DNA of 64,000 nt from Micromonospora sp. CB01531 (lineage in GTDB: Bacteria; Actinomycetota; Actinomycetes; Mycobacteriales; Micromonosporaceae). Position numbers and translations under genes: made by a program. Each line of letters begins with the position of its first letter. The stretch's first letter is position 1. Positions 17,202 through 25,537 of the stretch are shown here, piece by piece. The notes under the pieces are model-generated. The model did not search any database. It was given only the letters and a program-made list of their open reading frames with translations, and was not told the origin of the DNA. The stretch spans positions 31,003 through 95,002 of the forward strand of contig NZ_LWLS01000070.1 of the NCBI RefSeq assembly GCF_001905095.1. Reading direction: 5' to 3'.

Positions 17202-17738
17202 ATGTTGGGAGATCGCCTGCGCGAGCTACGCCTGCGCCATGGCATGACCCTGCGCCAGCTGGCGACTGCGGCCGAGGTGTCACCCGCCCTGCTCAGCCAG
17301 CTGGAGAACAACGTCACCGACCCGAGCCTGTCCACCCTGCGCAAGCTGGCCACGGTGTTCAAGGCGGAAGTCTCCGCTTTGTTCAGCGAACCCAACGCGC
17401 CGACGGTGCACCTGTCCCGGCCCGGCGAGCGGATGCGCCTGACCGCGCCGCTGGGCGAGATCGCCTACGAGCGGCTCACGCCCGGCCGAGGCGACCTCGA
17501 GATGCTCTCAGCGACAATGAACCCCGGCGACGTCAGCGCGTCCGAGCGGCGCGGCCACGAGTCGACCGAGTGCATCGTCGTCCTCGAAGGTGAGGTCGTC
17601 GTCGAGGTCGAGCAGCACCGGTACGTGCTAAACGCACAGGACTCGCTGACCTTCGACTCGCGCCTGCCGCACCGGTTTTGCAACGAGAGCCTCAAGCCGG
17701 CCAGGTTCCTGCTCGCCGTCACCCCACCGGTGCCGTGA
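17202..17738 (+). CDS. XRE family transcriptional regulator with cupin domain
   Basis: A 178-residue regulator. The N-terminal HTH (LRELRLRHGMTLRQLATAA, SPALLSQLENNVTDPSLSTL, residues about 5-60) is followed by a linker and a C-terminal cupin barrel (HESTECIVVLEGEVVVEV, LTFDSRLPHRFCNES). Regulators of this PuuR-like class sense small molecules with the cupin. It sits 35 bp after the NTF2-like gene, inside the locus it presumably controls. The GAAC-N3-GTTC palindromes before both divergent operons are its likely targets (inference). Confidence 0.88.
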   Translation: MLGDRLRELRLRHGMTLRQLATAAEVSPALLSQLENNVTDPSLSTLRKLATVFKAEVSALFSEPNAPTVHLSRPGERMRLTAPLGEIAYERLTPGRGDLEMLSATMNPGDVSASERRGHESTECIVVLEGEVVVEVEQHRYVLNAQDSLTFDSRLPHRFCNESLKPARFLLAVTPPVP

Positions 17739-17919
17739 CACGGCTGCCACTTTCGATGACGCACGCGGTAACGCCGGCTTCCAGACCGGCAAGTCCGCGG
17801 CCGCCTACGCGCGCCTGGCCACCGGTGCCAACCGCGTCGTCCGGCATGCACGGCCACACTGACGAGCACGGCGTCGAACTGCTTGGCAAGCGCGTGCTGC
17901 CGGCATCCAAGGAGGTCCC
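17739..17919 (+). other. Intergenic stretch with possible gene remnant
   Basis: No intact gene. One frame reads FDDARGNAGFQTGKSAAAYA and another ends TDEHGVELLGKRVLPASKE, the latter resembling the C-terminus of a luciferase-like monooxygenase. No start codon serves either. This may be the tail of a deleted enzyme gene, but the evidence is weak. A perfect AAGGAGGT ribosome site at 17909-17916 belongs to the next gene. Confidence 0.3.
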
Positions 17920-19626
17920 GTGAGTGAGCTTGCGACCCGCGCGGACGCCGCCGCCATCGCCGACCGGCTGCTGGCCGACCTGGCACCGGTCGACCCGCTT
18001 GCCGCCGCGAGCCTCGGCGCGGAGCCGGACATCGTCATGCCGGCACTCGGCCCCGACGACTTCGCCGCCCGGCGGGACGCCTACGCCGCCGCACATGACG
18101 CGCTGGCCCGGCTCGCCTCCACTTGCGGAACGGCCGCCAGGCCGGTGGCCGTATCCGGGACCGATCCGTCACCCGTGACGCGCGACCACGTGCTCGCTGC
18201 GGCCCTGACCGAGCGGGCCGCCAGCGAGCTGGCTCTGCACGACGCCGGGTTCACCACCGCGCTGCTGGCACCACTGGCCACACCCGTACACGCCGTGCGC
18301 AGCGTCTTCGACGAGCTTCCCCGGCGTACCGAGGCCGATTGGGCGCGGGTGGCCGCCCATCTCGCGCTCGTACCCTTCGCTCTCGAAAACTACGCCGACA
18401 CCCTGCGCGTGGCCGCCGACCGTGGCCACATCGTCGCTGCGCGCCAGATACGTGGTGTCGCCGATCAATGTGACCAGTGGATCGGTCCGGACGACTTCTA
18501 CCGCCGGCTCGTCGCGCCCGCACCGCCGGTGTGTGGAGTAGACGATGGCGCCCGGCTGGCGACCGAGGCGACCGCGTCCTTCGCCCGGTTCCTGCGCGAG
18601 GAGCTGCTCTCCCGCGCTCCAGAGGCCGACGCTGTCGGGCAACAGATGTACGCCGTGACCGCCCGGGCGTTCCTCGGCGACGACGTCGACCTGGCCGAGA
18701 CGTACGCCTTCGGCTGGGACGAGCTGGCCCGGCTGACCGCGGAGATGCGCGAGGTCGCCGGCCAGCTCGGAGCCACTTCGATAGAGGAGGCGGCTTCCCT
18801 GCTGGACACCGAGCCGGGGCGCCGGCTCAGCTCTGCGAACCAACTGCTGGGCTGGCTTCAGGGCCGGTTGGACGAGGTGGTGGACGCGGTCGACGGTGTT
18901 CATTTCGACCTGCCGGCTGTCGCCCGCCGCCCGGAGTGCGCGATCTCGACGGCGTCCTCCGGTGTCATGTACTACGCGCAGCCCGATCCGGCGTTCACCC
19001 GGCCAGGCCGCGTCTGGTGGTCCCCGCCCGAGACCGGCGGCTCGTACACCTGGCGTGAGGTCACCACCCTGCACCACGAGGGGGTACCCGGCCACCACCT
19101 ACAGATCGTTACCGCGATGGCCGAACCCGGCCTGCACCCCTGGCAGCGGTCGATGGCGCACGTTCACGGCTACGTCGAGGGCTGGGCGCACTACGCCGAG
19201 CGGCTGTGCGACGAGATCGGCCTCCTCCGCGATCCCGGCGAACGGCTAGGCATGCTGTACGGGCAGCGCTGGCGCGCCGCGCGCATCGTCATCGACATGG
19301 GCCTGCATCTCGGCCTGCCGATCCCGCCGGGCAACGGCCTGACCGACGCGACCGCGTGGACACCGGAGGTGGGTGTCGCCGTGCTCCGCGCCGCGTCCGG
19401 TGCGACTGAGGCGGCGGCCCGATTCGAAGTGGACCGCTACCTCGGCTGGCCCGGCCAGGCACTGGCGTTCCGGATCGGCGCCCGGCTGTGGCGACAGATC
19501 CGTGAGGCGGCGCAGCGGCAACCCGATTTCGACCTGCGCACCTTCCACATGACCGCGCTACGCCTCGGACCGCTCGGTCTGGGACCGCTGCGGGAGCTCC
19601 TCGCACCTCCCACCAACACGCCATGA
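17920..19626 (+). CDS. DUF885 family hydrolase (second copy)
   Basis: A 568-residue DUF885 protein, distant from the first copy. The metal-binding motif is HHEGVPGHH (385-393), followed by HGYVEGWAHYAERLCDE and the C-terminal DRYLGWPGQALAFRIG segment common to this subgroup. The GTG start is supported by a perfect AAGGAGGT eight-base Shine-Dalgarno sequence four bases upstream. No signal peptide is visible. As the last gene of the rightward cluster it probably hydrolyses a product of the imported substrate. The exact bond is unknown. Confidence 0.88.
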   Translation: MSELATRADAAAIADRLLADLAPVDPLAAASLGAEPDIVMPALGPDDFAARRDAYAAAHDALARLASTCGTAARPVAVSGTDPSPVTRDHVLAAALTERAASELALHDAGFTTALLAPLATPVHAVRSVFDELPRRTEADWARVAAHLALVPFALENYADTLRVAADRGHIVAARQIRGVADQCDQWIGPDDFYRRLVAPAPPVCGVDDGARLATEATASFARFLREELLSRAPEADAVGQQMYAVTARAFLGDDVDLAETYAFGWDELARLTAEMREVAGQLGATSIEEAASLLDTEPGRRLSSANQLLGWLQGRLDEVVDAVDGVHFDLPAVARRPECAISTASSGVMYYAQPDPAFTRPGRVWWSPPETGGSYTWREVTTLHHEGVPGHHLQIVTAMAEPGLHPWQRSMAHVHGYVEGWAHYAERLCDEIGLLRDPGERLGMLYGQRWRAARIVIDMGLHLGLPIPPGNGLTDATAWTPEVGVAVLRAASGATEAAARFEVDRYLGWPGQALAFRIGARLWRQIREAAQRQPDFDLRTFHMTALRLGPLGLGPLRELLAPPTNTP

Positions 19627-19714
19627 CCGGTCTGTCACCAGCTCGCGGTGTTGCAGCGGCAACTAGACGGGCAGCGGGTCCCGTTAGCGTCACATCCGGG
19701 ATTTGCAGCGATGG

Positions 19715-19899
19715 GACTGGTTTATCGATGACCAGTCACATCACTGCGCCATCCGTGAGTGCTCGGCTCGCTCTGGCCGGATCCCTCAGCCCGGTTGAGC
19801 TGGGGTAACAGACCGACTGGGGTGTCGCATGGTTCGCGACGGCGTCGGCGGTCCGACGCCGCCCCGGACCGAGGCGGAAATTCTCCCGCTTAGCGGGCT
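19715..19899 (+). terminator. Cluster of hairpins downstream of the DUF885 gene
   Basis: The 19627-19929 stretch has no gene. It holds three clear stem-loops: GACTGGT/ACCAGTC (19715-19737), CGGCGTCGG/CCGACGCCG (19840-19861) and CCCGC-TTA-GCGGG near 19888-19900, the last followed by CTTTGG. None has a long T-run, as is common in GC-rich actinomycetes. They probably end transcription of the rightward operon and of the convergent small genes. Confidence 0.4.
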
Positions 19900-19929
19900 T
19901 TGGTCGCTAGGTTCTTCACACTTGAGTCG

Positions 19930-20175
19930 TTAGCTCAGCTGTCTCCGCTCGCGTTGCCGTGCGGCCAGCCGCTCCAGTGCGGCCTGATGGGCGCGCCGGT
20001 GCTTGCACCAGTACCGGACGCGCCACCAGCGCAACTGCACCCACTGCAGGAACGACGCGCGCTGAAACGATCCGATCTCGTAGCCGTACCAGACGTGCGC
20101 ACCTGCGGCTTCGCTCGGTCCCTGTTTGCCGGTCATGCGGCCAGAGTCGCAAGCCTTGCAGCACGGTGGAAGCAC
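19930..20175 (-). CDS. Small basic hypothetical protein
   Basis: 81 residues from a GTG, or 68 from the internal ATG at 20136. The distinctive part is aromatic and basic: HVWYGYEIGSFQRASF, LQWVQLRWWRVRYWCKHRR, then an Arg/Gln-rich tail. No known domain is recognised. It lies 114 bp downstream of the membrane-anchored hypothetical gene on the same strand, so the two may be co-transcribed. Similar small proteins occur near integrated elements, but this is not evidence of function. Confidence 0.45.
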   Translation of the reverse strand: MLPPCCKACDSGRMTGKQGPSEAAGAHVWYGYEIGSFQRASFLQWVQLRWWRVRYWCKHRRAHQAALERLAARQRERRQLS

Positions 20176-20289
20176 TCGGGGCTGCTGCTCGACGTGGTGT
20201 CCGCGTCCGTGATCGTCCGCGCTGCTCGCCGGTGGCTGCTCCTTGGGCTGTTCGGCGAGCCCCTGGGACGCCTCTCGCGTGTGAAGGTG

Positions 20290-20688
20290 TCAGAGCCGGT
20301 TCTTGACGGTGGTCTGAACCTGCCCGTCCTTCGAGGTCACCTCGGAGGTTAGGGCGACCGACGTCGGCGTCTGGCCGAGCAGCGGGGTTGTCATGGTGAT
20401 GTTGGCGGTGCCGTTGACGGACCAGCCATTGTCCGTCTCCCACGTCTCCTGGAGATCCACACCGGTCACCGAGATCAGCACGTCCTTGCTGCCGCTGCCG
20501 ACGCGGTCGGCGCGCTGCTCAGCCTCCCGCTCCAGTGCGGTGCGGCATTCCCGCTGGGCCTGCTCCCGGATGAGGTCGTTGCGCCCGACGAACCAAAGCG
20601 TGCCGCCGATCGCGATGGCGATCAGCACAACGAGGACGCCGGCGGCGGCCAGGATCATGGGCAGGTTGCTCCGCTTCGGAGCCGGCAC
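20290..20688 (-). CDS. Membrane-anchored hypothetical protein
   Basis: A 132-residue protein starting at GTG. A short basic N-terminus (PAPKRSN) leads into one transmembrane helix (MILAAAGVLVVLIAIAIGG, about residues 11-30). A charged stretch with two potential helices then leads into a beta-rich extracellular domain (DVLISVTGVDLQETWETDNG, SVNGTANITMTTPLL). The topology suggests an N-in, C-out single-pass protein. The function is unknown. Confidence 0.7.
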   Translation of the reverse strand: MPAPKRSNLPMILAAAGVLVVLIAIAIGGTLWFVGRNDLIREQAQRECRTALEREAEQRADRVGSGSKDVLISVTGVDLQETWETDNGWSVNGTANITMTTPLLGQTPTSVALTSEVTSKDGQVQTTVKNRL

Positions 20689-20779
20689 CGGCGCGTACGC
20701 ACCGCTGGCGGGGGGTCCCTGTCCCCTTCCCGCTGGTCCCCGGAAGACACGGCGACGTCCCAGTGACTGGAATCCCTAT

Positions 20780-20804
20780 TTAATCTGTAGGTATTGGGGA
20801 TTAA
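20780..20804 (+). promoter_or_regulatory. AT-rich dyad upstream of the organosulfur operon
   Basis: A markedly AT-rich island in GC-rich DNA contains TTAATC (20780-20785) and GATTAA (20799-20804), an inverted repeat with 13-nt spacing, embedded in CCCTATTTAATC and GGGATTAATGTAGG. It sits just before the tiny Cys-rich ORF and the flavin reductase gene. It is probably the promoter and a regulator site for sulfur-source control; the regulator is unknown. Confidence 0.4.
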
Positions 20805-20814
20805 TGTAGGAGCC

Positions 20815-20910
20815 ATGATCAGCCAAGGAACCCCGCTCGACGGCACCGCGGTCGCGGTGTCCCGGGGATGTTGCCGTGGCTGGACCACCACGCGCGGCTG
20901 CTGCCGCTGA
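20815..20910 (+). CDS. Putative Cys-rich leader peptide (31 aa)
   Basis: A short ORF beginning ATG with AGGAG two bases upstream. The last 15 residues read RGCCRGWTTTRGCCR, so the RGCCR block occurs twice and four of 31 codons are Cys. It precedes an operon of flavin reductase, sulfonate-type importer and desulfonation-type monooxygenase. Cys-containing leader peptides ahead of sulfur genes are known in actinobacteria, where ribosome stalling reports cysteine supply. That function is inferred here. A 9-bp hairpin follows (20959-20996). Confidence 0.4.
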   Translation: MISQGTPLDGTAVAVSRGCCRGWTTTRGCCR

Positions 20911-20958
20911 ACGCGGATACCTGACTTCTCCCTACCGCTGCGCCGCCGGCTCGACGAC

Positions 20959-20996
20959 GAGCGGCCGCGTCTCCGCGACCTGATGAACGGCCGCTC
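20959..20996 (+). promoter_or_regulatory. Leader hairpin before the flavin reductase
   Basis: GAGCGGCCG (20959-20967) pairs perfectly with CGGCCGCTC (20988-20996) around a 20-nt loop, between the Cys-rich mini-ORF and the flavin reductase start. No T-run follows. It could act as an attenuator or translational switch responding to ribosome position on the leader ORF (inference). Confidence 0.35.
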
Positions 20997-21063
20997 CATG
21001 CGCGCCGCACCCCCGCCTGCCCGGGATGGCGCGTGCCCGTCCTTCTCGACCAGGAGGAACGTC

Positions 21064-21576
21064 ATGAATGTCATCGCCGAACCGCACGCACCGGTCGATC
21101 CGGACACCTTCCGTGTCCTGCTGCGCCGGCAGGCCGCATCGGTCGCGGTGGTCACCGCCGCGGGCGACCCGCCGGTGGGATTCACCGCCACCTCGTTCAC
21201 GTCGGTGTCGCTGCGCCCGCCGCTGGTGTCGTTCTGCCTGGCCCGGTCGTCGTCGAGTTGGCCGACCGTCGCCGGCGCGGAGCACGTCGCGGTGCACCTG
21301 CTCGGTGAGGACCAGCGGGACGTCGCGCAGACGTTCGCGACCAGCGGCATCGACCGGTTCGCCGCGCACTCCGGATGGCGGCACGGCCCGTACGGGGTGC
21401 CGCTGCTGCAGGAGCCGGTCGCCTGGCTGCTGTGCAGGGTGACCCAGCGGGTGCTCGCCGGCGACCACGCGATCGTGCTGGCCGAGCCGCTGACCGGCCA
21501 GCACGGCGAGGGCGCGCCCCTCCTCTACCACATGGGGCGGTACGCCGCCCTGCAACCAACCACGAAGGAGTCGTAA
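21064..21576 (+). CDS. Flavin reductase family protein
   Basis: A 170-residue split-barrel flavin reductase (HpaC/NtaB-like) that supplies reduced FMN to a two-component monooxygenase. Characteristic segments are TFRVLLRRQAASVAVVTAAG, PPVGFTATSFTSVSLRPPLV, SFCLARSSSSWP, and AEHVAVHLLGEDQ. The ATG at 21064 with AGGAGGAACGTC is preferred over an in-frame ATG at 20983, which would add a Pro/Ala/Arg-rich extension overlapping the leader hairpin. It is the first enzyme gene of the organosulfur operon; the likely partner is the NtaA-like monooxygenase. Confidence 0.9.
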   Translation: MNVIAEPHAPVDPDTFRVLLRRQAASVAVVTAAGDPPVGFTATSFTSVSLRPPLVSFCLARSSSSWPTVAGAEHVAVHLLGEDQRDVAQTFATSGIDRFAAHSGWRHGPYGVPLLQEPVAWLLCRVTQRVLAGDHAIVLAEPLTGQHGEGAPLLYHMGRYAALQPTTKES

Positions 21577-22638
21577 GTGAAGCCGCCATCCCTCCTGGAC
21601 CGTCGGGCGTTCTTGTCCGCCACCCTCGGCGCGGTCGCGCTGGGCCTGACCGCCTGCGCCGGCGACGAGGCACCGGATGCCGCACTGGCCGCCGCACCGC
21701 TCCGCGACTCCGTGCCGAAGGGCACCAAGCTCGTCGTGGGCGACAAGGAGCACCAGAAGGCGCTCGAATTCTCCGGCGAGGTGGAGAAGTTCACCTTCCA
21801 GGTGGAGTTCGCCAACATCAGCGGCGGCCCGCAGACGCTGGAGGCGTTCCGGGCCGACGCCCTGGACATCGGGGCGGTCGCGGACATCCCGCCGATCCAC
21901 TCCCACTGGACCGGCATTCCCACAAAGATCGTCGCATCGAAGTTCCGCCAAGACCCGCTGAACCACGCCATCTACAAGCTCGGCATCGCGCCCGGCGTCA
22001 CGGTCGCCACGCTCACCGACATCCGCGGCAAGAAGGTCGCGTACAGCCCGGGGCAGGCATAGGGCGCGCTGGTGCTGCGGGTCCTGCACAAGGCCGGACT
22101 GACCAAGCAGGACGTCAAGCTGGTCGAGCTGCCGAGCACCGGCGACGTCTACGCGACCGCGCTCGCCAGCCACCAGGTCGACGTCGCCCCGATCGGGGGT
22201 GTGCAGGTCAAGCGCTACGAGACCAAGTACGGCAAGGATGGCGCCACCACCATCGCCCACGGCCTGCGGGACGACCCCGGCCACCTGTACGCGCCGGTCA
22301 CCGTGCTGGCCGATCCGGCGAAGGCGGCCGCGATCCGCGAGTACGTGCAGGCGTGGGCGCGGGCCTGGCGGTGGCGCGAGGCCAACCCGGACGAGTGGAT
22401 CGAGCGGTACTACGTCAAGGACCAGGGCCTCAGCGCCGACGACGGCAGGTGGCTGGTCGAGAACGCCGGCGTGGCCGACATCCCGGCGAGCTGGACCGAG
22501 GCCATCGCTCGGCACCAGGAAACCATCGACCTGCTGGCGAAGGAGACCGGCAACAAGCCACTCCGGGCCGAGGACCTGTACGACCGGCGGTACGAATCCG
22601 TCGCCGCGGACGCGCTCGCCGCGGGAGGGGCCCGGTGA
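21577..22638 (+). pseudogene. Sulfonate-type ABC substrate-binding protein interrupted by amber codon
   Basis: An SsuA/NrtA-like binding protein of 353 codons, with lipoprotein signal (RRAFLSATLGAVALGL then TACAG). The reading frame is intact end to end except for TAG at 22060-22062 (codon 162) in the context SPGQA-stop-GALVLRVL. Homologous proteins have Gln there, so a single CAG-to-TAG change explains it. Both halves retain family features (GPQTLEAFRADALDIGAV before the stop; DVAPIGGVQVKRYE after it). GTG start; the gene overlaps the permease by 4 bp. Alternatives are a sequencing error or a suppressor tRNA. As written, the importer would lack its receptor. Confidence 0.8.
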
Positions 22639-23471
22639 CCGCCTCCGTACTCGCCCGGCCCCGGGCGGCGGCGACCGCGCCCGCCCGCAAACCGAGGCGC
22701 CGGCTTAAGCCGGGCCGCCCCATCCCGTTCGGGGCAGCGCTCGGTCCGTTCCTGCTCCTCGCGGTGTGGGCGGTCGGTTCGGCAGCCGGTTGGCTCGACT
22801 CTCGTACCCTGTCGGCGCCCTGGACCGTGGTGACGACGGCGTCCGACCTCGTCGCGGACGGCCGACTTCAGGACAACCTGGCCATCTCGGCCCAGCGGGC
22901 CGGCCTGGGCCTCGCCATCGGCACCGTCATCGGCACCGTGCTCGCGTTGATCGCGGGACTCAGCCGGTGGGGCGAGGCCATCCTCGACGGCCCGATCCAG
23001 ATCAAGCGGGCCATCCCGGCCCTCGCGCTGGTGCCGCTGCTCATCCTCTGGCTCGGCATCGGTGAGCAGATGAAGGTCACCACCATCACGCTGGGCGTGC
23101 TCGTGCCCGTCTACATCCACACCCACAACGGATTGCGGAGCATCGACAGCCGGTACGTCGAACTGGGCGAGTCTCTTCGGCTGCGGCGGGCCGTCTTCCT
23201 CCGCCGGATCGTGCTGCCCGGCGCGCTGCCCGGCTTCCTGCTCGGCATGCGGTTCGCGGTCGTGGGCGCCTGGCTGGCCCTCGTGGTGGTCGAGCAGATC
23301 AACTCGACCAGCGGCATCGGCTACATGATGGAGCTGGCCCGCCAGTACGGCCAGACCGACGTGATCATCGTCGGGCTCGTGCTGTACGGGCTGCTCGGGC
23401 TGCTGTCCGACGGCGCCGTCCGACTCGCGCAGAGGAGGGCGCTGTCGTGGCGACGCACGCTGGCGGACTGA
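22635..23471 (+). CDS. ABC transporter permease, SsuC/TauC type
   Basis: A 278-residue inner-membrane permease for sulfonate-like anions. A basic N-terminus is followed by about six helices (FGAALGPFLLLAVWAVGSA; GLGLAIGTVIGTVLALIAGL). The EAA loop is SLRLRRAVFLRRIVLPGALP, and WLALVVVEQINSTSGIGYMM is a family-typical segment. The GTG at 22635 overlaps the binding-protein stop (GTGA). The 3' end overlaps the ATPase gene by 25 bp. Intact, unlike its binding protein. Confidence 0.9.
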   Translation: MTASVLARPRAAATAPARKPRRRLKPGRPIPFGAALGPFLLLAVWAVGSAAGWLDSRTLSAPWTVVTTASDLVADGRLQDNLAISAQRAGLGLAIGTVIGTVLALIAGLSRWGEAILDGPIQIKRAIPALALVPLLILWLGIGEQMKVTTITLGVLVPVYIHTHNGLRSIDSRYVELGESLRLRRAVFLRRIVLPGALPGFLLGMRFAVVGAWLALVVVEQINSTSGIGYMMELARQYGQTDVIIVGLVLYGLLGLLSDGAVRLAQRRALSWRRTLAD

Positions 23472-24184
23472 CCGCCACCCGCCCCGTACGGGTCCAGGGA
23501 CTGGTGCGTGGCTTCGGAGAGCGAACCGTCCTGGACGGCCTCGACCTGGAGGTCGGCGCGGGGGAATTCGTCGCGCTGCTGGGCCGCAGCGGCTCGGGCA
23601 AGAGCACCCTGCTGCGCGCGCTCGCCGGCCTGGATGGCGACGTGACGGGCTCGGGCCTGGTCGACGTACCGGAGAACTCGTCGGTCGTGTTCCAGGACGC
23701 CCGGCTGCTGCCGTGGCAGCGCGTCCTGGACAACGTCGTCCTCGGCCTGCGCGGGTCGGCGGCACCCGAGCGCGGCCGCGCGGCCCTCGCCGAGGTCGGA
23801 CTGGCCGGGCGCGAACGGGCCTGGCCCAGTGAGCTGTCCGGTGGTGAGCAGCAGCGGGTGGCGCTCGCCCGGGCCCTGGTGTCCGAGCCGGAGCTGCTGT
23901 TGGCTGACGAGCCCTTCGGCGCGCTGGACGCGCTGACCCGGCTGCGCATGCACGACCTGCTGCGCGAGCTGTGCGCCCGACACCGGCCCGCGGTGCTGCT
24001 CGTCACGCACGACGTGGACGAGGCCGTCACGCTGGCCGACCGGGTGCTGCTGCTCGACGCGGGCCGCGTCGCGGTCGACCTCGCCATCGACCTGCCGGCG
24101 CCGCGGTCGCACCGGCAACCGCAGTTCCTCGCCTACCGGGAGTCCCTGCTGCGGGCGCTCGGCGTCGACCAGACGGAAGGATGA
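23447..24184 (+). CDS. ABC transporter ATP-binding protein, SsuB type
   Basis: A 245-residue ATPase: Walker A GRSGSGKST (about 46-54), Q-loop VVFQDARLLPWQRV, signature LSGGEQQRVALARAL, Walker B LLLADEPFGALD and switch His in LLVTHDVDEAV. The LPWQRV stretch is typical of the nitrate/sulfonate/taurine subfamily. GTG start inside the permease gene's 3' end. The stop overlaps the NtaA-like gene by 4 bp, so transport and oxidation genes are coupled. Confidence 0.92.
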   Translation: MATHAGGLTATRPVRVQGLVRGFGERTVLDGLDLEVGAGEFVALLGRSGSGKSTLLRALAGLDGDVTGSGLVDVPENSSVVFQDARLLPWQRVLDNVVLGLRGSAAPERGRAALAEVGLAGRERAWPSELSGGEQQRVALARALVSEPELLLADEPFGALDALTRLRMHDLLRELCARHRPAVLLVTHDVDEAVTLADRVLLLDAGRVAVDLAIDLPAPRSHRQPQFLAYRESLLRALGVDQTEG

Positions 24185-25518
24185 CCATGCTGCACCTCAA
24201 CGCGTTCCTGATGGGTGTCGGCCACCACGAGGCGGCCTGGCGGCTGCCGGAGAGCGACCCGTTCGCGCAGACCGACGTCGAGCACTTCACGCGTCTGGCG
24301 CGCATCGCCGAGCGCGGCAAGCTCGACTCGCTCTTCCTCGCCGACAGCCCGGTGTTGTGGAACAGCATCGGGCGGCGGCCGGGCGGCACGCTGGAACCGA
24401 CCGTGCTGCTCACCGCCCTGGCCGGCGCGACCAGCCACATCGGCCTGATCGCGACCGCCTCGACGACGTACAACGAGCCGTTCAACCTGGCCCGCCGGTT
24501 CGCGTCGCTGGACCACATCAGCGGCGGCCGGGCCGGCTGGAACATCGTCACCACGGCCGGCGAGAATGCGGCCCGCAACTTCAACCTGGACGAGCTGCCC
24601 GCCCACCGGGACCGGTACGAGCGGGCCGCCGAGTTTGTCGAGGTGTCGCTGAAGCTCTGGGACAGCTGGGACGACGCCGCGCCGCTCGGTGACAAGGACG
24701 CCGGGCGGTGGGGCGACGACGACCTGCTCTACCCGCCGGAGCATGTCGGGCGGTACTTCCGGGTGGCCGGCCCGCTGAACGTTCCCCGCTCGCCGCAGGG
24801 CTACCCGCTGCTGGTGCAGGCCGGGTCGTCCGAGGACGGCAAGGAGTTGGCCGCCCGGTACGCCGAGGCCGTCTTCACCGCCCAGCAGACACTCGCCGGG
24901 GCGCAGGCGTTCTACCGGGACCTCAAGGGACGCGCCGCGCAGGCCGGCCGCGATCCGGACACCATCAAGATCCTGCCGGGCATCGTGCCGGCGATCGGCG
25001 CCACCGAGGCGGAGGCCCGCGCGCTGGAGGACGAGCTGGATCGGTTGATCAAGCCCGAGTACGCCCGGCAGCAGCTCGCCGCCACGCTGCGGGTCGCGCC
25101 GGAGGTCCTCGACCTGGACAAGGAGCTCCCCGCCGACCTGCCCAGCGAGGACGAGATCGAGGGCGCCAAGAGCCGGTACACGTTGATCGTCAGCCTGGCC
25201 CGGCGGGAACGGCTGACCGTACGCCAGTTGATCGGCCGGCTCGGTGGCGGGCGCGGGCACCGCACCTTCGCCGGCACGCCGGAGCAGGTCGCCGACGCCA
25301 TCGAGGAGTGGTACGGCAGCGGCGCGGCGGACGGGTTCAACATCATGCCGCCGGTGCTGCCGTCCGGGCTGGAGGCCTTCGTCGACCATGTCGTGCCGAT
25401 CCTGCAGCGCCGCGGGCTGTTCCGCACCGAGTACACCGGGGCGACCCTGCGCGACCACTACGGGCTGCCCCGCCCGGCCAACCAGTTCACGCGGCAGCTC
25501 ACGGCCACCGCCCGCTGA
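24181..25518 (+). CDS. FMN-dependent monooxygenase, NtaA/SnaA/DszA family (LLM)
   Basis: A 445-residue luciferase-like monooxygenase using reduced FMN from the flavin reductase. Family segments: LNAFLMGVGHHEAAWRLP, ARIAERGKLDSLFLADSPV, LEPTVLLTALAGATSHIGL, ASTTYNEPFNLARRFASLDH, SGGRAGWNIVTTAGENAARN and FAGTPEQVADAIEEWY. Relatives oxidise sulfones, sulfides, chelators and sulfonates. The neighbouring SsuABC-like importer and a later SsuD-like enzyme point to an organosulfur substrate. Start overlaps the ATPase stop (ATGA). Confidence 0.9.
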   Translation: MTMLHLNAFLMGVGHHEAAWRLPESDPFAQTDVEHFTRLARIAERGKLDSLFLADSPVLWNSIGRRPGGTLEPTVLLTALAGATSHIGLIATASTTYNEPFNLARRFASLDHISGGRAGWNIVTTAGENAARNFNLDELPAHRDRYERAAEFVEVSLKLWDSWDDAAPLGDKDAGRWGDDDLLYPPEHVGRYFRVAGPLNVPRSPQGYPLLVQAGSSEDGKELAARYAEAVFTAQQTLAGAQAFYRDLKGRAAQAGRDPDTIKILPGIVPAIGATEAEARALEDELDRLIKPEYARQQLAATLRVAPEVLDLDKELPADLPSEDEIEGAKSRYTLIVSLARRERLTVRQLIGRLGGGRGHRTFAGTPEQVADAIEEWYGSGAADGFNIMPPVLPSGLEAFVDHVVPILQRRGLFRTEYTGATLRDHYGLPRPANQFTRQLTATAR

Positions 25519-25537
25519 TCCCTGGAAAGGAGAGCTC

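Noticed and set aside
20983..21063. Earlier start for the flavin reductase
   Set aside because: It would add a Pro/Arg-rich stretch without family similarity and begin inside the leader hairpin; the ATG at 21064 has AGGAGG.
22072..22638. Second half of the binding protein as a separate gene
   Set aside because: It has no ribosome site or signal peptide and continues the same frame and family directly after a single TAG codon.
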